NCBI RefSeq assembly: GCF_040719265.1
Contig: NZ_JBFDAH010000006.1
Span: forward strand, 62,001-126,000
DNA from: Aliikangiella maris
GTDB lineage: Bacteria > Pseudomonadota > Gammaproteobacteria > Enterobacterales > Kangiellaceae
Direction: 5' to 3'
Length of the DNA stretch: 64,000 nt
Shown one piece after another: positions 15,615-24,492 of the stretch (within the stretch, counting starts at the first letter, position 1; each line of letters opens with the position of its first letter). The notes beneath the pieces were generated by a model, which ran no database searches, was not told the DNA's origin, and saw only the letters and a list, made by a program, of their open reading frames with translations. Both the position numbers and the translations under genes were made by a program.

Positions 15615-17444
15615 ATGGCAGGTAGAATCCCACAATCATTTATTAACGAGCTGCTCAGTCGAGTGGACCTGGTCGAGATTATTGACAGAAGAGTTAATTT
15701 GAAAAAAGCAGGCCGTAATTTTACAGCCTGCTGCCCATTTCATAATGAAAAAACTCCCTCTTTCTCCGTCAATCCAGACAAACAGTTTTATTATTGCTTT
15801 GGTTGTGGCGCTACTGGCAATGCGCTGACATTTTTAATGGAATACGAAGGGCAGGAGTTTGTTGCTGCAATTGAAGATCTGGCATCTCAACTGGGCCTGC
15901 AAGTTCCTCAAGAGAGCTACTCTCAGGAGCAAAGTCACCAGCACAAAGACTTATTTCCAGTTATGGAAAAAGTATCACAATTTTATCAGCAACAGTTAAG
16001 AGTCAATCCTCAAGCTAAACGAGCCATTCAGTATTTAAAAGATCGTGGCCTTAGCGGTGAAATTGCCAAGCAATATGCAATAGGCTATGCCCCTGAACAA
16101 TGGCATGCATTAATCAAACTGGCAGATCAACCCCATCAGCAAAAACTGGAAAAAGATCTGGTTGAAACCGGCATGCTAATTGAAAAAGAAAATGGACAGA
16201 CTTACGACCGTTTTCGCGACAGAATTATGTTTCCCATTCGTAATCGGCGTGGACAAGTCATTGGCTTTGGCGGGCGAATTATTGACAAGGGTGAACCTAA
16301 ATATCTCAATTCACCTGAAACCCCGCTATTCCATAAAAGCAAAGAACTTTATGGTTTGTATGAAATGCGCCATCAACTGCGCAGCATTGACCAGATTATT
16401 ATTGTCGAAGGCTATATGGATGTGGTCGCACTCGCTCAGTTTGGTATATTTAATGCGGTTGCAACTTTAGGAACAGCGACAACCAGTGACCATTTGCAAA
16501 CCTTATTTCGGCTGTGCCCTAAAATTATCTTTTGTTTTGATGGTGATCGGGCTGGAAAAGCGGCCGCTCTTCGTGCCCTTAATCATGCCCTTCCACTTAT
16601 AAAGGACACCCGCGAAATTCGTCTGATGTTTCTACCAGATGGCGAAGATCCGGATAGTCTGGTACGGAAGATCGGTGCAGCAGAGTTTATTCAAAGAAGT
16701 GACCAGGCAAAAACCTTATTTGATTACTTGATCGAATATCTTCAATCTCAAGTAGATATGAATACATTTGAAGGACCGGCGCAATTGGTCCATCTGGCGA
16801 AACCTTATTTGCAATCAATTCACGATCAAGTACTGAAAGTTCGCTTTGAAGCAAGCCTGGCTAAACTTTCAGGATTAGATCCCGCCCAGCTCAAGCAAAT
16901 CCTTCAATCGGAGGTAACAGCGACGCCAAGTGCGGCACCTCAGACCGATTTAACTAACAATAGCAGTCGACAACCGGAACCAGTGAGTAGCCAGGTACAA
17001 ACAACATCCAGGCAATCAACACCGTCACCACAAAAACGCAATTCTCCAAACCAACCTGTGTATCGACGTGCCATCAGCTTGTTACTGCAATATCCGGGAG
17101 CAGTTCCTTCCGTTGATGTTGGCTGGTTACAGTCAATGGGAGAGCCTGGTGCCGAACTATTGTTTGAGTTAACCCAACTTATTCAACTTCACAGTGGTAT
17201 GACCACAGCAATGCTCATTGAAAATTGGCGTGATCGCCCCGAGTTTCCACACTTAGGGAAACTGGCAAATATAGAACTCCATTCCAATGCACAGAATGCA
17301 CCAGAGGAACTCATTGAAATTTATCAACGTTTAGAAAAACTGTATTTCAGTCAGCAATACGATGCTTTGGTGGCAAAAGGACACTTATCCAATACCGAAA
17401 AACAGCAATTAAGCGAGATTCTCAACCGTATTAAGGAGCGTTAA
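15615..17444 (+). CDS. dnaG: DNA primase
   Basis: A 609-aa primase that synthesises RNA primers at the replication fork. The N-terminal CHC2 zinc finger has C40, H43, C61 and C64 (CCPFH and YCFGCGATGN). The RNA polymerase basin follows, with YLNSPETPLFHKS, then the Toprim domain IIIVEGYMDVVAL and IIFCFDGDRAGKAA carrying the catalytic acidic residues. A Ser/Gln/Pro-rich linker (about residues 435-485) leads to the C-terminal DnaB-binding helicase interaction domain. The 313 nt before it (15302-15614) contain no gene; I saw only a short hairpin (TCGTC/GACGA near 15434-15450) and AT-rich DNA that may hold a promoter. Confidence 0.98.
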   Translation: MAGRIPQSFINELLSRVDLVEIIDRRVNLKKAGRNFTACCPFHNEKTPSFSVNPDKQFYYCFGCGATGNALTFLMEYEGQEFVAAIEDLASQLGLQVPQESYSQEQSHQHKDLFPVMEKVSQFYQQQLRVNPQAKRAIQYLKDRGLSGEIAKQYAIGYAPEQWHALIKLADQPHQQKLEKDLVETGMLIEKENGQTYDRFRDRIMFPIRNRRGQVIGFGGRIIDKGEPKYLNSPETPLFHKSKELYGLYEMRHQLRSIDQIIIVEGYMDVVALAQFGIFNAVATLGTATTSDHLQTLFRLCPKIIFCFDGDRAGKAAALRALNHALPLIKDTREIRLMFLPDGEDPDSLVRKIGAAEFIQRSDQAKTLFDYLIEYLQSQVDMNTFEGPAQLVHLAKPYLQSIHDQVLKVRFEASLAKLSGLDPAQLKQILQSEVTATPSAAPQTDLTNNSSRQPEPVSSQVQTTSRQSTPSPQKRNSPNQPVYRRAISLLLQYPGAVPSVDVGWLQSMGEPGAELLFELTQLIQLHSGMTTAMLIENWRDRPEFPHLGKLANIELHSNAQNAPEELIEIYQRLEKLYFSQQYDALVAKGHLSNTEKQQLSEILNRIKER

Positions 17445-17546
17445 GCAATATTTTTAACGAGGAATATTAATAAATGATAGCTACTTGGCAAAAATTAAAT
17501 TTCTTTAATTTTTAGATAAATAATCAAAACGAGGCAATTAGTATTC

Positions 17547-17576
17547 TTGCTGATTAGGGTCTAGACTGTGTATAAT
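17547..17576 (+). promoter_or_regulatory. Candidate sigma-70 promoter for rpoD (TTGCTG-18-TATAAT)
   Basis: A perfect -10 hexamer TATAAT at 17571-17576 with TTGCTG at 17547-17552 (18-bp spacer) lies 86 nt before rpoD. It would give an rpoD transcript separate from dnaG read-through. Confidence 0.6.
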
Positions 17577-17661
17577 TGGCGGTTTCGTGTGCACAGTGTT
17601 AGATTTTTACGTGTTCTACCAACGACTGTCCTATTCCAGTCTGATTTAAGGTTAAAATTTA

Positions 17662-19518
17662 ATGGCAGATAATTCTCATTCGACGACTGTATCACAGCAA
17701 TCTCAGCTGAAATTGTTGATCACTCGAGGTAAAGAACAAGGCTATCTTACCTATGCTGAAGTAAATGATCACTTACCGCCGGACATTGTTGAACCGGACC
17801 AGGTAGAAGATATCATAAGTATGATTAACGACATGGGTATTCAGGTATATGAATCAGCACCTGAAGCCGATGCCTTATTAATGAACGAAAATTCCGCTAC
17901 TGATGAAGATGCAGCGGAAGAAGCAGCAGCGGCACTCGCTAGTGTAGACAGCGAATTTGGCAGAACCACTGACCCAGTGCGTATGTATATGCGTGAAATG
18001 GGAACTGTAGAACTGTTGACCCGTGAAGGTGAAATTGAAATCGCCCGGCGCATTGAAGATGGTATTCGTCAGGTATTAGCTTCAATTGCCGAATATCCTG
18101 AGACTATTTCGACCTTACTCGATGAGTATGATCGTTTTCAAGCAGGTGAAATTCGTTTAACCGATATTATTACTGGCTTTGCAGACAGTGAAGATGAAGC
18201 CGCAATGGCTGCCAGTCATGTTGGCTCAGAAGTCCCCAAAGAAGAGTTGGCCGATGAAGATGCTGATGTCGATATGGTTAGTGGTGACGACGAAGAAGAC
18301 AGTGCCGGCCCCGATCCTGAAATTGCTGCAGAGTACTTTGGTGAATTACGCAGCCAATATGAGCGCTCAATCAACGCTATTTCAAAGTATGGACGTAACC
18401 ATAAAACGGCGATTCAACACATTGAGGAAATGAAAGAGTCTTTCCTTAAGTTCCGCTTATTACCAAAAATGTTTGATCGTCTATCAGAGCGTATGCGTCG
18501 CCGTATGGCAACACTACGGACTCAAGAACGCTTGATAATGAAGTTAGCAACAGAAACGGCCAAAATGCCGCGTAAAGAGTTTATTCGCAGCTTTCCCGGT
18601 AACGAAACCAATACGAAGTGGATTGACTCTATTCTAGCAAGAGACACCGAATATAAAGAGAGACTTGAAGAAGTCGCTGAAGACATTATTCGTAGCCAAA
18701 ATAAAATTCGCAAAGTTGAGAAAGACAGCAATCTGACAATTGTCGAAGTGAAAGAAACTAACCGTCGAATGTCAATTGGTGAAGCGAAAGCACGCCGTGC
18801 CAAAAAAGAAATGGTCGAGGCGAACTTGCGACTGGTTATTTCGATTGCCAAAAAGTACACCAACCGTGGTCTCCAGTTTCTGGACTTAATTCAGGAAGGA
18901 AACATCGGATTGATGAAAGCTGTCGACAAATTTGAGTATCGTCGTGGTTATAAATTTTCAACTTATGCCACTTGGTGGATTCGCCAAGCAATTACGCGCT
19001 CTATTGCCGATCAGGCAAGAACCATTCGAATTCCAGTTCATATGATTGAGACAATCAACAAATTGAATAGAATTTCACGACAGATGCTTCAGGAAATGGG
19101 GCGCGAGCCTCAGCCGGAAGAACTGGCAGAAAGAATGGAAATGCCAGAAGATAAAATTCGTAAAGTGTTAAAAATTGCGAAAGAGCCTATTTCAATGGAA
19201 ACGCCCATTGGTGATGATGAAGATTCGCATTTAGGTGATTTTATTGAAGATTCCAACCAGGACTCTCCGATTGATTCAGCAACATCGGAAAGTTTACGCG
19301 AAGCAACAAAAACCGTACTCGCCGGTTTAACCGCTCGCGAAGCTAAAGTTTTAAGAATGCGATTTGGTATTGATATGAATACTGACCATACATTAGAAGA
19401 AGTTGGTAAACAATTTGATGTTACGCGTGAGCGAATTCGTCAAATTGAAGCGAAAGCGTTACGAAAATTAAGACATCCTACACGCTCTGATCGATTACGC
19501 AGCTTTTTAGACGAGTAG
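17662..19518 (+). CDS. rpoD: RNA polymerase primary sigma factor RpoD (sigma-70)
   Basis: A 618-aa housekeeping sigma factor. Region 1.1 (about residues 10-80) is followed by an acidic linker, region 1.2 at DPVRMYMREMGTVELLTREGE, the large non-conserved insert typical of proteobacterial sigma-70, then region 2 (EMVEANLRLVISIAKKY, FLDLIQEGNIGLMKAVDKF, the -10 recognition helix FSTYATWWIRQAI), region 3, and region 4 with the -35 helix TLEEVGKQFDVTRERIRQIE. The C-terminus RSDRLRSFLDE matches the family. It follows dnaG by 217 nt with its own candidate promoter and ends in a strong terminator. Confidence 0.99.
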   Translation: MADNSHSTTVSQQSQLKLLITRGKEQGYLTYAEVNDHLPPDIVEPDQVEDIISMINDMGIQVYESAPEADALLMNENSATDEDAAEEAAAALASVDSEFGRTTDPVRMYMREMGTVELLTREGEIEIARRIEDGIRQVLASIAEYPETISTLLDEYDRFQAGEIRLTDIITGFADSEDEAAMAASHVGSEVPKEELADEDADVDMVSGDDEEDSAGPDPEIAAEYFGELRSQYERSINAISKYGRNHKTAIQHIEEMKESFLKFRLLPKMFDRLSERMRRRMATLRTQERLIMKLATETAKMPRKEFIRSFPGNETNTKWIDSILARDTEYKERLEEVAEDIIRSQNKIRKVEKDSNLTIVEVKETNRRMSIGEAKARRAKKEMVEANLRLVISIAKKYTNRGLQFLDLIQEGNIGLMKAVDKFEYRRGYKFSTYATWWIRQAITRSIADQARTIRIPVHMIETINKLNRISRQMLQEMGREPQPEELAERMEMPEDKIRKVLKIAKEPISMETPIGDDEDSHLGDFIEDSNQDSPIDSATSESLREATKTVLAGLTAREAKVLRMRFGIDMNTDHTLEEVGKQFDVTRERIRQIEAKALRKLRHPTRSDRLRSFLDE

Positions 19519-19527
19519 TTCACAAAA

Positions 19528-19550
19528 AGAGCCTACGGGCTCTTTTTTTT
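19528..19550 (+). terminator. Rho-independent terminator after rpoD
   Basis: AGAGCC (19528-19533) pairs with GGCTCT (19538-19543) around the stable TACG loop, followed by a run of T to 19550. It starts 9 nt after the rpoD stop and closes the rpsU-rpoD cluster. Confidence 0.92.
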
Positions 19551-19633
19551 AATCCTTCCCTGATACAAAATCACGCTACACGCCAAATTGTTCTATACTC
19601 TAAAACCAGGCAGCTTCAATCAGGGAGGAAGCT

Positions 19634-22036
19634 TTGAGTAAATTATCAAGGGCCTATCAAAAGTCGTCATCCAAAGAGGCCATTTGCCCCTCAATATTTG
19701 AGAAGCAGCAGTCGCTAGAGGCATTATTAGATTTTGTTATATACATTAATGGACTCGATTGCGTCGAAGATATTATCTGGCACTTAGCCTTACACACAAT
19801 CAAAGCCCTCAATTTTGAAGACTGCATCATTTATCTGCTCAAAGACGACAAACAAACCCTTTATCAAGCCGCCGCCTATGGCCCAAAAAGTCTTAAGCGT
19901 AAAAAGATTAAAGATCCTATTACGATAAAGCTAGGCCAAGGGATTGTTGGCAAAGCAGCGTTAAAAGGAAAAACAATCCTTTTAAACAATACGAGAGAAG
20001 ATCCAGATTATATTATTGATGATAAATCTCGGCTTTCTGAACTCACTGTTCCAATAATTTTTAAAAAGAAATTGTTAGGTGTCATAGACTCAGAGCATTC
20101 ACGACTCAACTTTTTTTCTAAAGATCATCAGCGCTATTTAGAAATTCTGGCATCAGTGCTCGCATCAAAATTATCTTTTGAATCTAATATAATTGCACTT
20201 GAACAAACAATTCTTGCACTGGAAGAATCGAATAAGTTGACTGAGCTCTATCTTGAAATATCTAACTTAACCTATCATTCTCAATCAGAAAAAGAACTTT
20301 ACCAACATTTACAGAAAATTATTTCAGAACATATAAAAATTCAGAGTTTTTATGTTGCCATGTATGATTGCCGTAATCAAAATTACACTTTCCCCTATTT
20401 TCAAAATCGTGATGGAGAGAGCCAGTTTAATATTTTTTGCCATCAGGAAAAGGTAAAAAACTCTTTAATTGCTCAAGTTATTCAAAGTCAATGTTCAAAA
20501 ATAGCCAATAAAAAAGAATTAAATACTTTACAAAAAATCAAATTATTAACAGGCTCTAAAAACACACTTTACTCTTGGCTAGCAACACCATTTAAAATTA
20601 GTGAAAATATTGCCGGTGCTATCGCATTGCAAAGCTTTAATCCTGCTCGTGAGTTCAATAATCAAGATCGAACATTTCTTCAGTTTTTAAGTCAGCATGT
20701 AAGTACAGCTCTAGAGAGAAAATTTAAAGACAGAAAACTACAATTTCAAGCATTACATGATCAGGTTACTGGGCTTGCCAATCGCAATTTATTTTTAGAT
20801 CGTATTGAACATGCATTCTCGCTTTCAAAGCGTAACTCACTGACCGAACTAGCCGTTCTGTTTATTGATTTTGATGACTTTAAACTGGTAAACGATCATT
20901 ATGGACATCATGCTGGCGATAAACTACTCCAATTTTCTGCACAACTGATCCAATCTCAACTAAGAGACAGTGATACCTTGGCACGCCTTGGAGGCGATGA
21001 ATTTGCCGTTTTACTGGAATCATTAGAAAACACACATCAAGCCGAACAAATTGCCAAGCGTATCTTACAAGCATTGCGAAAACCAATGTTAATCGATGGC
21101 CAACCCATCAATATTTCCATTAGTATTGGCATCAGCTTTAAAGACAAAAATACGAATAACTCCGAAGATTTACTGCGTAATGCAGATCATGCAATGTATC
21201 ATGCCAAAAGCCAAGGTAAAAATAATATACAGGTTTATGAAAATACCTTACATCAGGCACTTATTTACGAAAGACAAATTCAAAAAGATTTGGTCGTTGC
21301 AATAAAAAATCATCAGTTAAAATTTCATTATCAACCCATTATTGATTTAAAAAGCAAAAATATTATTGGCTTTGAAGCACTAACCCGGTGGCATCACCCT
21401 ACCAAAGGATTAATTTCACCAAGCGAATTCATTCCAATAGCCGAACAAACTGACGCCATTAAATTATTAGATGAGCAATTACTTGATACCGTCGGCGCGC
21501 AGTTGCAACAATGGCATCAATACACCGATAAACCCTACTATATCAGTATAAATATTTCTGCCCATCGCTTTGTTGATTCTAAATTAATTGATGATATTAA
21601 TCAGGTTATTGAAAAATATCACTTGGAGAAAGGACAAATTGTTGTAGAAGTCACTGAGCACATCTTAATGGAAAATAAAGCCAAAGCTCGACACTTGTTT
21701 CATCGTCTTAAACTAGCAGGCATTCGTATTTCTTTAGATGACTTTGGAACAGGATACTCATCATTGAGCTATTTGCATCAATTACCATTTGATATTTTAA
21801 AAATTGATCGTTCATTTGTAACCAATATTACCGAACACAACCAGGAAAACCCAATCATTAACATGATTGTCGCATTAGCTAATACCATGAAAATAGACTT
21901 GGTTGCCGAAGGCGTAGAAACGCCTCTACAGCTTGAAACGCTTTCTAAAATGCAATGTCAATTTGGACAAGGCTATCATTTTTCAAAACCTTTATCGGCA
22001 GAAGACACGTTAAAACTGGTCAAAAACGGTCATTAA
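19634..22036 (+). CDS. GAF-GAF-GGDEF-EAL c-di-GMP turnover protein
   Basis: An 800-aa soluble signalling protein. Two GAF sensor domains (about residues 25-185 and 205-365) precede a GGDEF diguanylate cyclase domain (motif LGGDEF near 453-458, intact) and an EAL phosphodiesterase domain. The EAL domain keeps its catalytic residues: FEALTRW (Glu about 581), NISAHRF, EVTEH, LDDFGTGYSS, LKIDRSF and AEGVET. Both activities may therefore be functional; the net direction cannot be told from sequence. The start is TTG at 19634, set by the strong GGGAGGAAG site ending about 3-5 nt before it. It has no membrane segment, so it should sense a cytoplasmic ligand. It lies after the rpoD terminator and is probably transcribed alone. 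Confidence 0.93.
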   Translation: MSKLSRAYQKSSSKEAICPSIFEKQQSLEALLDFVIYINGLDCVEDIIWHLALHTIKALNFEDCIIYLLKDDKQTLYQAAAYGPKSLKRKKIKDPITIKLGQGIVGKAALKGKTILLNNTREDPDYIIDDKSRLSELTVPIIFKKKLLGVIDSEHSRLNFFSKDHQRYLEILASVLASKLSFESNIIALEQTILALEESNKLTELYLEISNLTYHSQSEKELYQHLQKIISEHIKIQSFYVAMYDCRNQNYTFPYFQNRDGESQFNIFCHQEKVKNSLIAQVIQSQCSKIANKKELNTLQKIKLLTGSKNTLYSWLATPFKISENIAGAIALQSFNPAREFNNQDRTFLQFLSQHVSTALERKFKDRKLQFQALHDQVTGLANRNLFLDRIEHAFSLSKRNSLTELAVLFIDFDDFKLVNDHYGHHAGDKLLQFSAQLIQSQLRDSDTLARLGGDEFAVLLESLENTHQAEQIAKRILQALRKPMLIDGQPINISISIGISFKDKNTNNSEDLLRNADHAMYHAKSQGKNNIQVYENTLHQALIYERQIQKDLVVAIKNHQLKFHYQPIIDLKSKNIIGFEALTRWHHPTKGLISPSEFIPIAEQTDAIKLLDEQLLDTVGAQLQQWHQYTDKPYYISINISAHRFVDSKLIDDINQVIEKYHLEKGQIVVEVTEHILMENKAKARHLFHRLKLAGIRISLDDFGTGYSSLSYLHQLPFDILKIDRSFVTNITEHNQENPIINMIVALANTMKIDLVAEGVETPLQLETLSKMQCQFGQGYHFSKPLSAEDTLKLVKNGH

Positions 22037-22100
22037 TAAAATAATCATTAATATACAGCCTTAAACGTGCTTGACAAATTTGACCATTGACAATGTTATA

Positions 22101-22571
22101 TCAATGACACATATTTAAAGGAACCAAAGAAACGATTTCACTCTTACCATTAATTTTTTCCATCAAATAACATTTTCCATCTTTACCTGACTGATACCAA
22201 CGGCGATATTCATCACTGAGCTCATCAGTTGGAGAATGTGAATTATCATCGTCATATCGGTCATCATCATCTGGCATTGATTCAATACGCGTATAGTGAG
22301 ATGATGAGTTGTGAGGTGGAGAGTTGTGAGAAGATGAATGCTGTTCTCTTTGATGACTTGCCTCTGTTAGTACATGTCCGATAACACCACCAACAATTAG
22401 CGCACCCAACACATCAGAACCTCGCACATGGTGACGACTATGTACCGACACATGTCCATGACCGTGACGATGTCCATGATAACCATGATGACTAGAAACA
22501 GAATAGTGGCTAGAACAAGCACTTAAAAAAATGATGATTGGCACAGCAATCAAACTATAAGCAAATTTCAT
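22101..22571 (-). CDS. His-rich lipoprotein of unknown function
   Basis: A 156-aa protein with a lipoprotein signal (hydrophobic core, then LSAC with Cys at residue 19) and a GAGG site before the ATG. Residues 20-50 are extremely His-rich (HHGYHGHRHGHGHVSVHSRHH), then a short hydrophobic glycine-rich segment (VLGALIVGGVIGHVL), a second Ser/His stretch, an acidic Asp-rich patch, and a C-terminal YQSGKDGKCYLMEKINGKSEIVSL segment resembling a small beta domain. The His-rich part suggests periplasmic metal binding (zinc, nickel or copper), but that is inference. It is convergent with the GAF-GGDEF-EAL gene and adjacent to the IS630 remnant. Confidence 0.75.
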   Translation of the reverse strand: MKFAYSLIAVPIIIFLSACSSHYSVSSHHGYHGHRHGHGHVSVHSRHHVRGSDVLGALIVGGVIGHVLTEASHQREQHSSSHNSPPHNSSSHYTRIESMPDDDDRYDDDNSHSPTDELSDEYRRWYQSGKDGKCYLMEKINGKSEIVSLVPLNMCH

Positions 22572-22724
22572 ATTAACCTCATCAACCCCAACCGGACACT
22601 TACAATGGAATATTGACAGATTAAAGGTTTCAAGATTAACTGAAGCTGAATAGTATAAAAAACTAAAACACGTTCAACCAATAGTAAAATACTCAATATT
22701 GATAAATACTACACTTTACCTTGC

Positions 22725-22756
22725 AATATAGCTGGATCAATATAATTTGACATAAT
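22725..22756 (+). repeat. Left terminal inverted repeat of the IS630 element
   Basis: A 32-nt end matching the opposite end in inverted orientation at 26 of 32 positions; the first eight and last five bases match without change. It overlaps the transposase 3' end. Confidence 0.8.
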
Positions 22757-23577
22757 CGACGTGCTCAGTAAATAGCTCATCAATACTACAGCGTTCTTTT
22801 CGCCTGATAGATTTAACTTGTGATCATTTTTGTTCAATGGGGTTTAAGTCAGGGCTGTAAGGAGGCAAAAACGCCACCAAGCATTCATGCGCCTGTATTG
22901 CTTCAATCATGTCTGTGCGTTTATGAAAACTGGCATTGTCCATTACAATCACAGAGTGAGGTGAAACTTTCGGTAATAAATCTTGCGTCAACCATGCATG
23001 AAAAACATCTGAATTAACACTCCCATTGAATAGACTCAGCGTCAAAAAACTCATTCCAATGATTGCACCAATAACATTGAGACGCTCTTTGGCATGCCAA
23101 TCGTGGTAACCATAGCATCGTGCACCTTTTAAAGTATAACCATGTGTGCGTGGCATAGACTGAGCAAAACCACTTTCATCAAGGTACACAATCGTTTTTC
23201 CTTCTTTTTGATAGCCTTCAATTCTCTCAACAAAATCATGGTGAGCTTGTTCGTCAGCTTTCGGATGCTTTAGTATTTTTTTTATAGGTGAAATTCAGTC
23301 TTTTCAAGGCGTAATGGATTGCTGGCTGCCCAATGTTTAGTCTTTTCGCACGTTCCCACTGGTAGCCATCAGGAAACTTCTCGATATCTTTCAGTAACTC
23401 ATCCATATCGACTTTGGTCGCAGGTTTATTACGATTCAGACAAGGTGTAATATTGTTGCTCCAACGAAAGAGAGTTCGAATGCCAATACCAAAATGCTCA
23501 CTCGTTTGTTGAAAAGTGAGTTGGTGTTTTTCTTTGTAAACCAAAACCCGTTGGCGAAAATCGAGACTATATGACAT
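22737..23577 (-). pseudogene. IS630-family transposase, frameshifted and with an internal TGA
   Basis: The N-terminal frame (23254-23577) encodes the helix-turn-helix part (MSYSLDFRQRVLVYKEKHQ, WERAKRLNIGQPAIHYALKRL). At a run of eight A on the coding strand (complement of 23276-23283) the frame must shift by one base to continue into KHPKADEQ and then the DDE catalytic part (IVYLDESGFAQ, VIVMDNASFHK, LPPYSPDLNPIEQK). The second frame then meets a TGA at about 22824-22826, exactly where the family has a conserved Trp (PIExKW); the reading frame continues past it (SIRRKERCSIDELF) to a real stop at 22737. A frame change at A8 could be programmed slippage as in some IS630 members, but the TGA argues that the copy is dead. 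Confidence 0.85.
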
Positions 23578-23584
23578 GGACTGT

Positions 23585-23616
23585 ATTATGCCATATTATT
23601 GTGATTCGGCTATATT
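23585..23616 (-). repeat. Right terminal inverted repeat of the IS630 element
   Basis: Partner of the left end, 26 of 32 matching in inverted orientation, abutting a TA dinucleotide. It begins 8 nt upstream of the transposase ATG, so this end probably also carries the transposase promoter. Confidence 0.8.
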
Positions 23617-23691
23617 TATATTTTGCAGATAAAGATTACGATTGGCCAACACAACTTAGCGCATTTGACCCATGTGTTATTCAAAAGCCAA

Positions 23692-24492
23692 TTAAGATTT
23701 TTTTGAAGTTAAATGATTAGCAACATTTACAAAATCATTCAAAGAGAGTTCTTCTGGGCGTCGCTCAGGGGCAATCGCTAGCTGCTCGAAGTCTTCTGGT
23801 GACAGTCTTTTTTTCCAACCGTTACGAATAGTTTTACGTCGCTGATTAAAAACTTCTGAAACTAAAGTGGAAAACAGTTTAAAATCAGATAGTGGCAATG
23901 GATTTTCTCGTGGCACTAGGCGCACAATAGCCGAATCAACTTGTGGCGGCGGATAAAAAGCCTCTGGCGGCACGATAAACTGCATCTGTGGCTCACAGGC
24001 ATATTGTGTCATGATGCTTAAGCGACCATAAGTTTTACTGCCAGGTATAGCCACCATTCTCTCAACAACCTCTTTTTGCAGCATAAAATGCATATCTTCA
24101 ATTACATCTAAATACTCATATAAATGAAATAAAATAGGCGTCGAGATGTTATAAGGTAAGTTACCAACAATCCGAATTTTGCTGATTTCTTTAAATTGAG
24201 AAAAATCAGTTTTTAACGCATCTTGCTGAAAAATATTGAGTGTACCTAAACCATCGCAATTAAATTTAAGTTTCGGAATGACATCGCGATCTAATTCTAT
24301 TACTGAGATCTGTTTGGTTTTAGCGAGTAAGTGCTTGGTTAGTGCCCCCAATCCAGGACCAATTTCAACCATCGTTTGACCGACTTGCGGTTGAATACAT
24401 TTAATAATTCGCTCGATGATTAAATCGTCTTGCAAAAAATTTTGTCCAAATCGCTTTTTAGCTTGATGACGGTCAGGATTAAACGGCTTCAT
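23692..24492 (-). CDS. rsmA: 16S rRNA (adenine1518-N6/adenine1519-N6)-dimethyltransferase
   Basis: A 266-aa KsgA/RsmA, which dimethylates the two adjacent adenines in the 3' hairpin of 16S rRNA as a late small-subunit check. HQAKKRFGQNFLQD opens the protein, motif I is VEIGPGLGALTKHLL, and the catalytic motif IV is NLPYNISTPILFHL. FNQRRKTIRNG near the C-terminus is conserved. The ATG overlaps the pdxA stop by 4 nt, showing translational coupling in the lptD-surA-pdxA-rsmA unit. The usual apaG and apaH do not follow; an IS630 remnant lies downstream. Confidence 0.98.
   Translation of the reverse strand: MKPFNPDRHQAKKRFGQNFLQDDLIIERIIKCIQPQVGQTMVEIGPGLGALTKHLLAKTKQISVIELDRDVIPKLKFNCDGLGTLNIFQQDALKTDFSQFKEISKIRIVGNLPYNISTPILFHLYEYLDVIEDMHFMLQKEVVERMVAIPGSKTYGRLSIMTQYACEPQMQFIVPPEAFYPPPQVDSAIVRLVPRENPLPLSDFKLFSTLVSEVFNQRRKTIRNGWKKRLSPEDFEQLAIAPERRPEELSLNDFVNVANHLTSKKS

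Larger units (their letters stand above)
22725..23616 (-). mobile_element. IS630-family insertion sequence, about 0.89 kb, with inactivated transposase
   Basis: The element is bounded by imperfect terminal inverted repeats (22725-22756 and 23585-23616, 26 of 32 positions matching) ending at TA dinucleotides (22727-22728 and 23613-23614), the target duplicated by IS630/mariner-type elements. Inside is one transposase gene in two frames. It sits between the His-rich lipoprotein and rsmA, where many gammaproteobacteria carry apaG and apaH. Confidence 0.88.
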
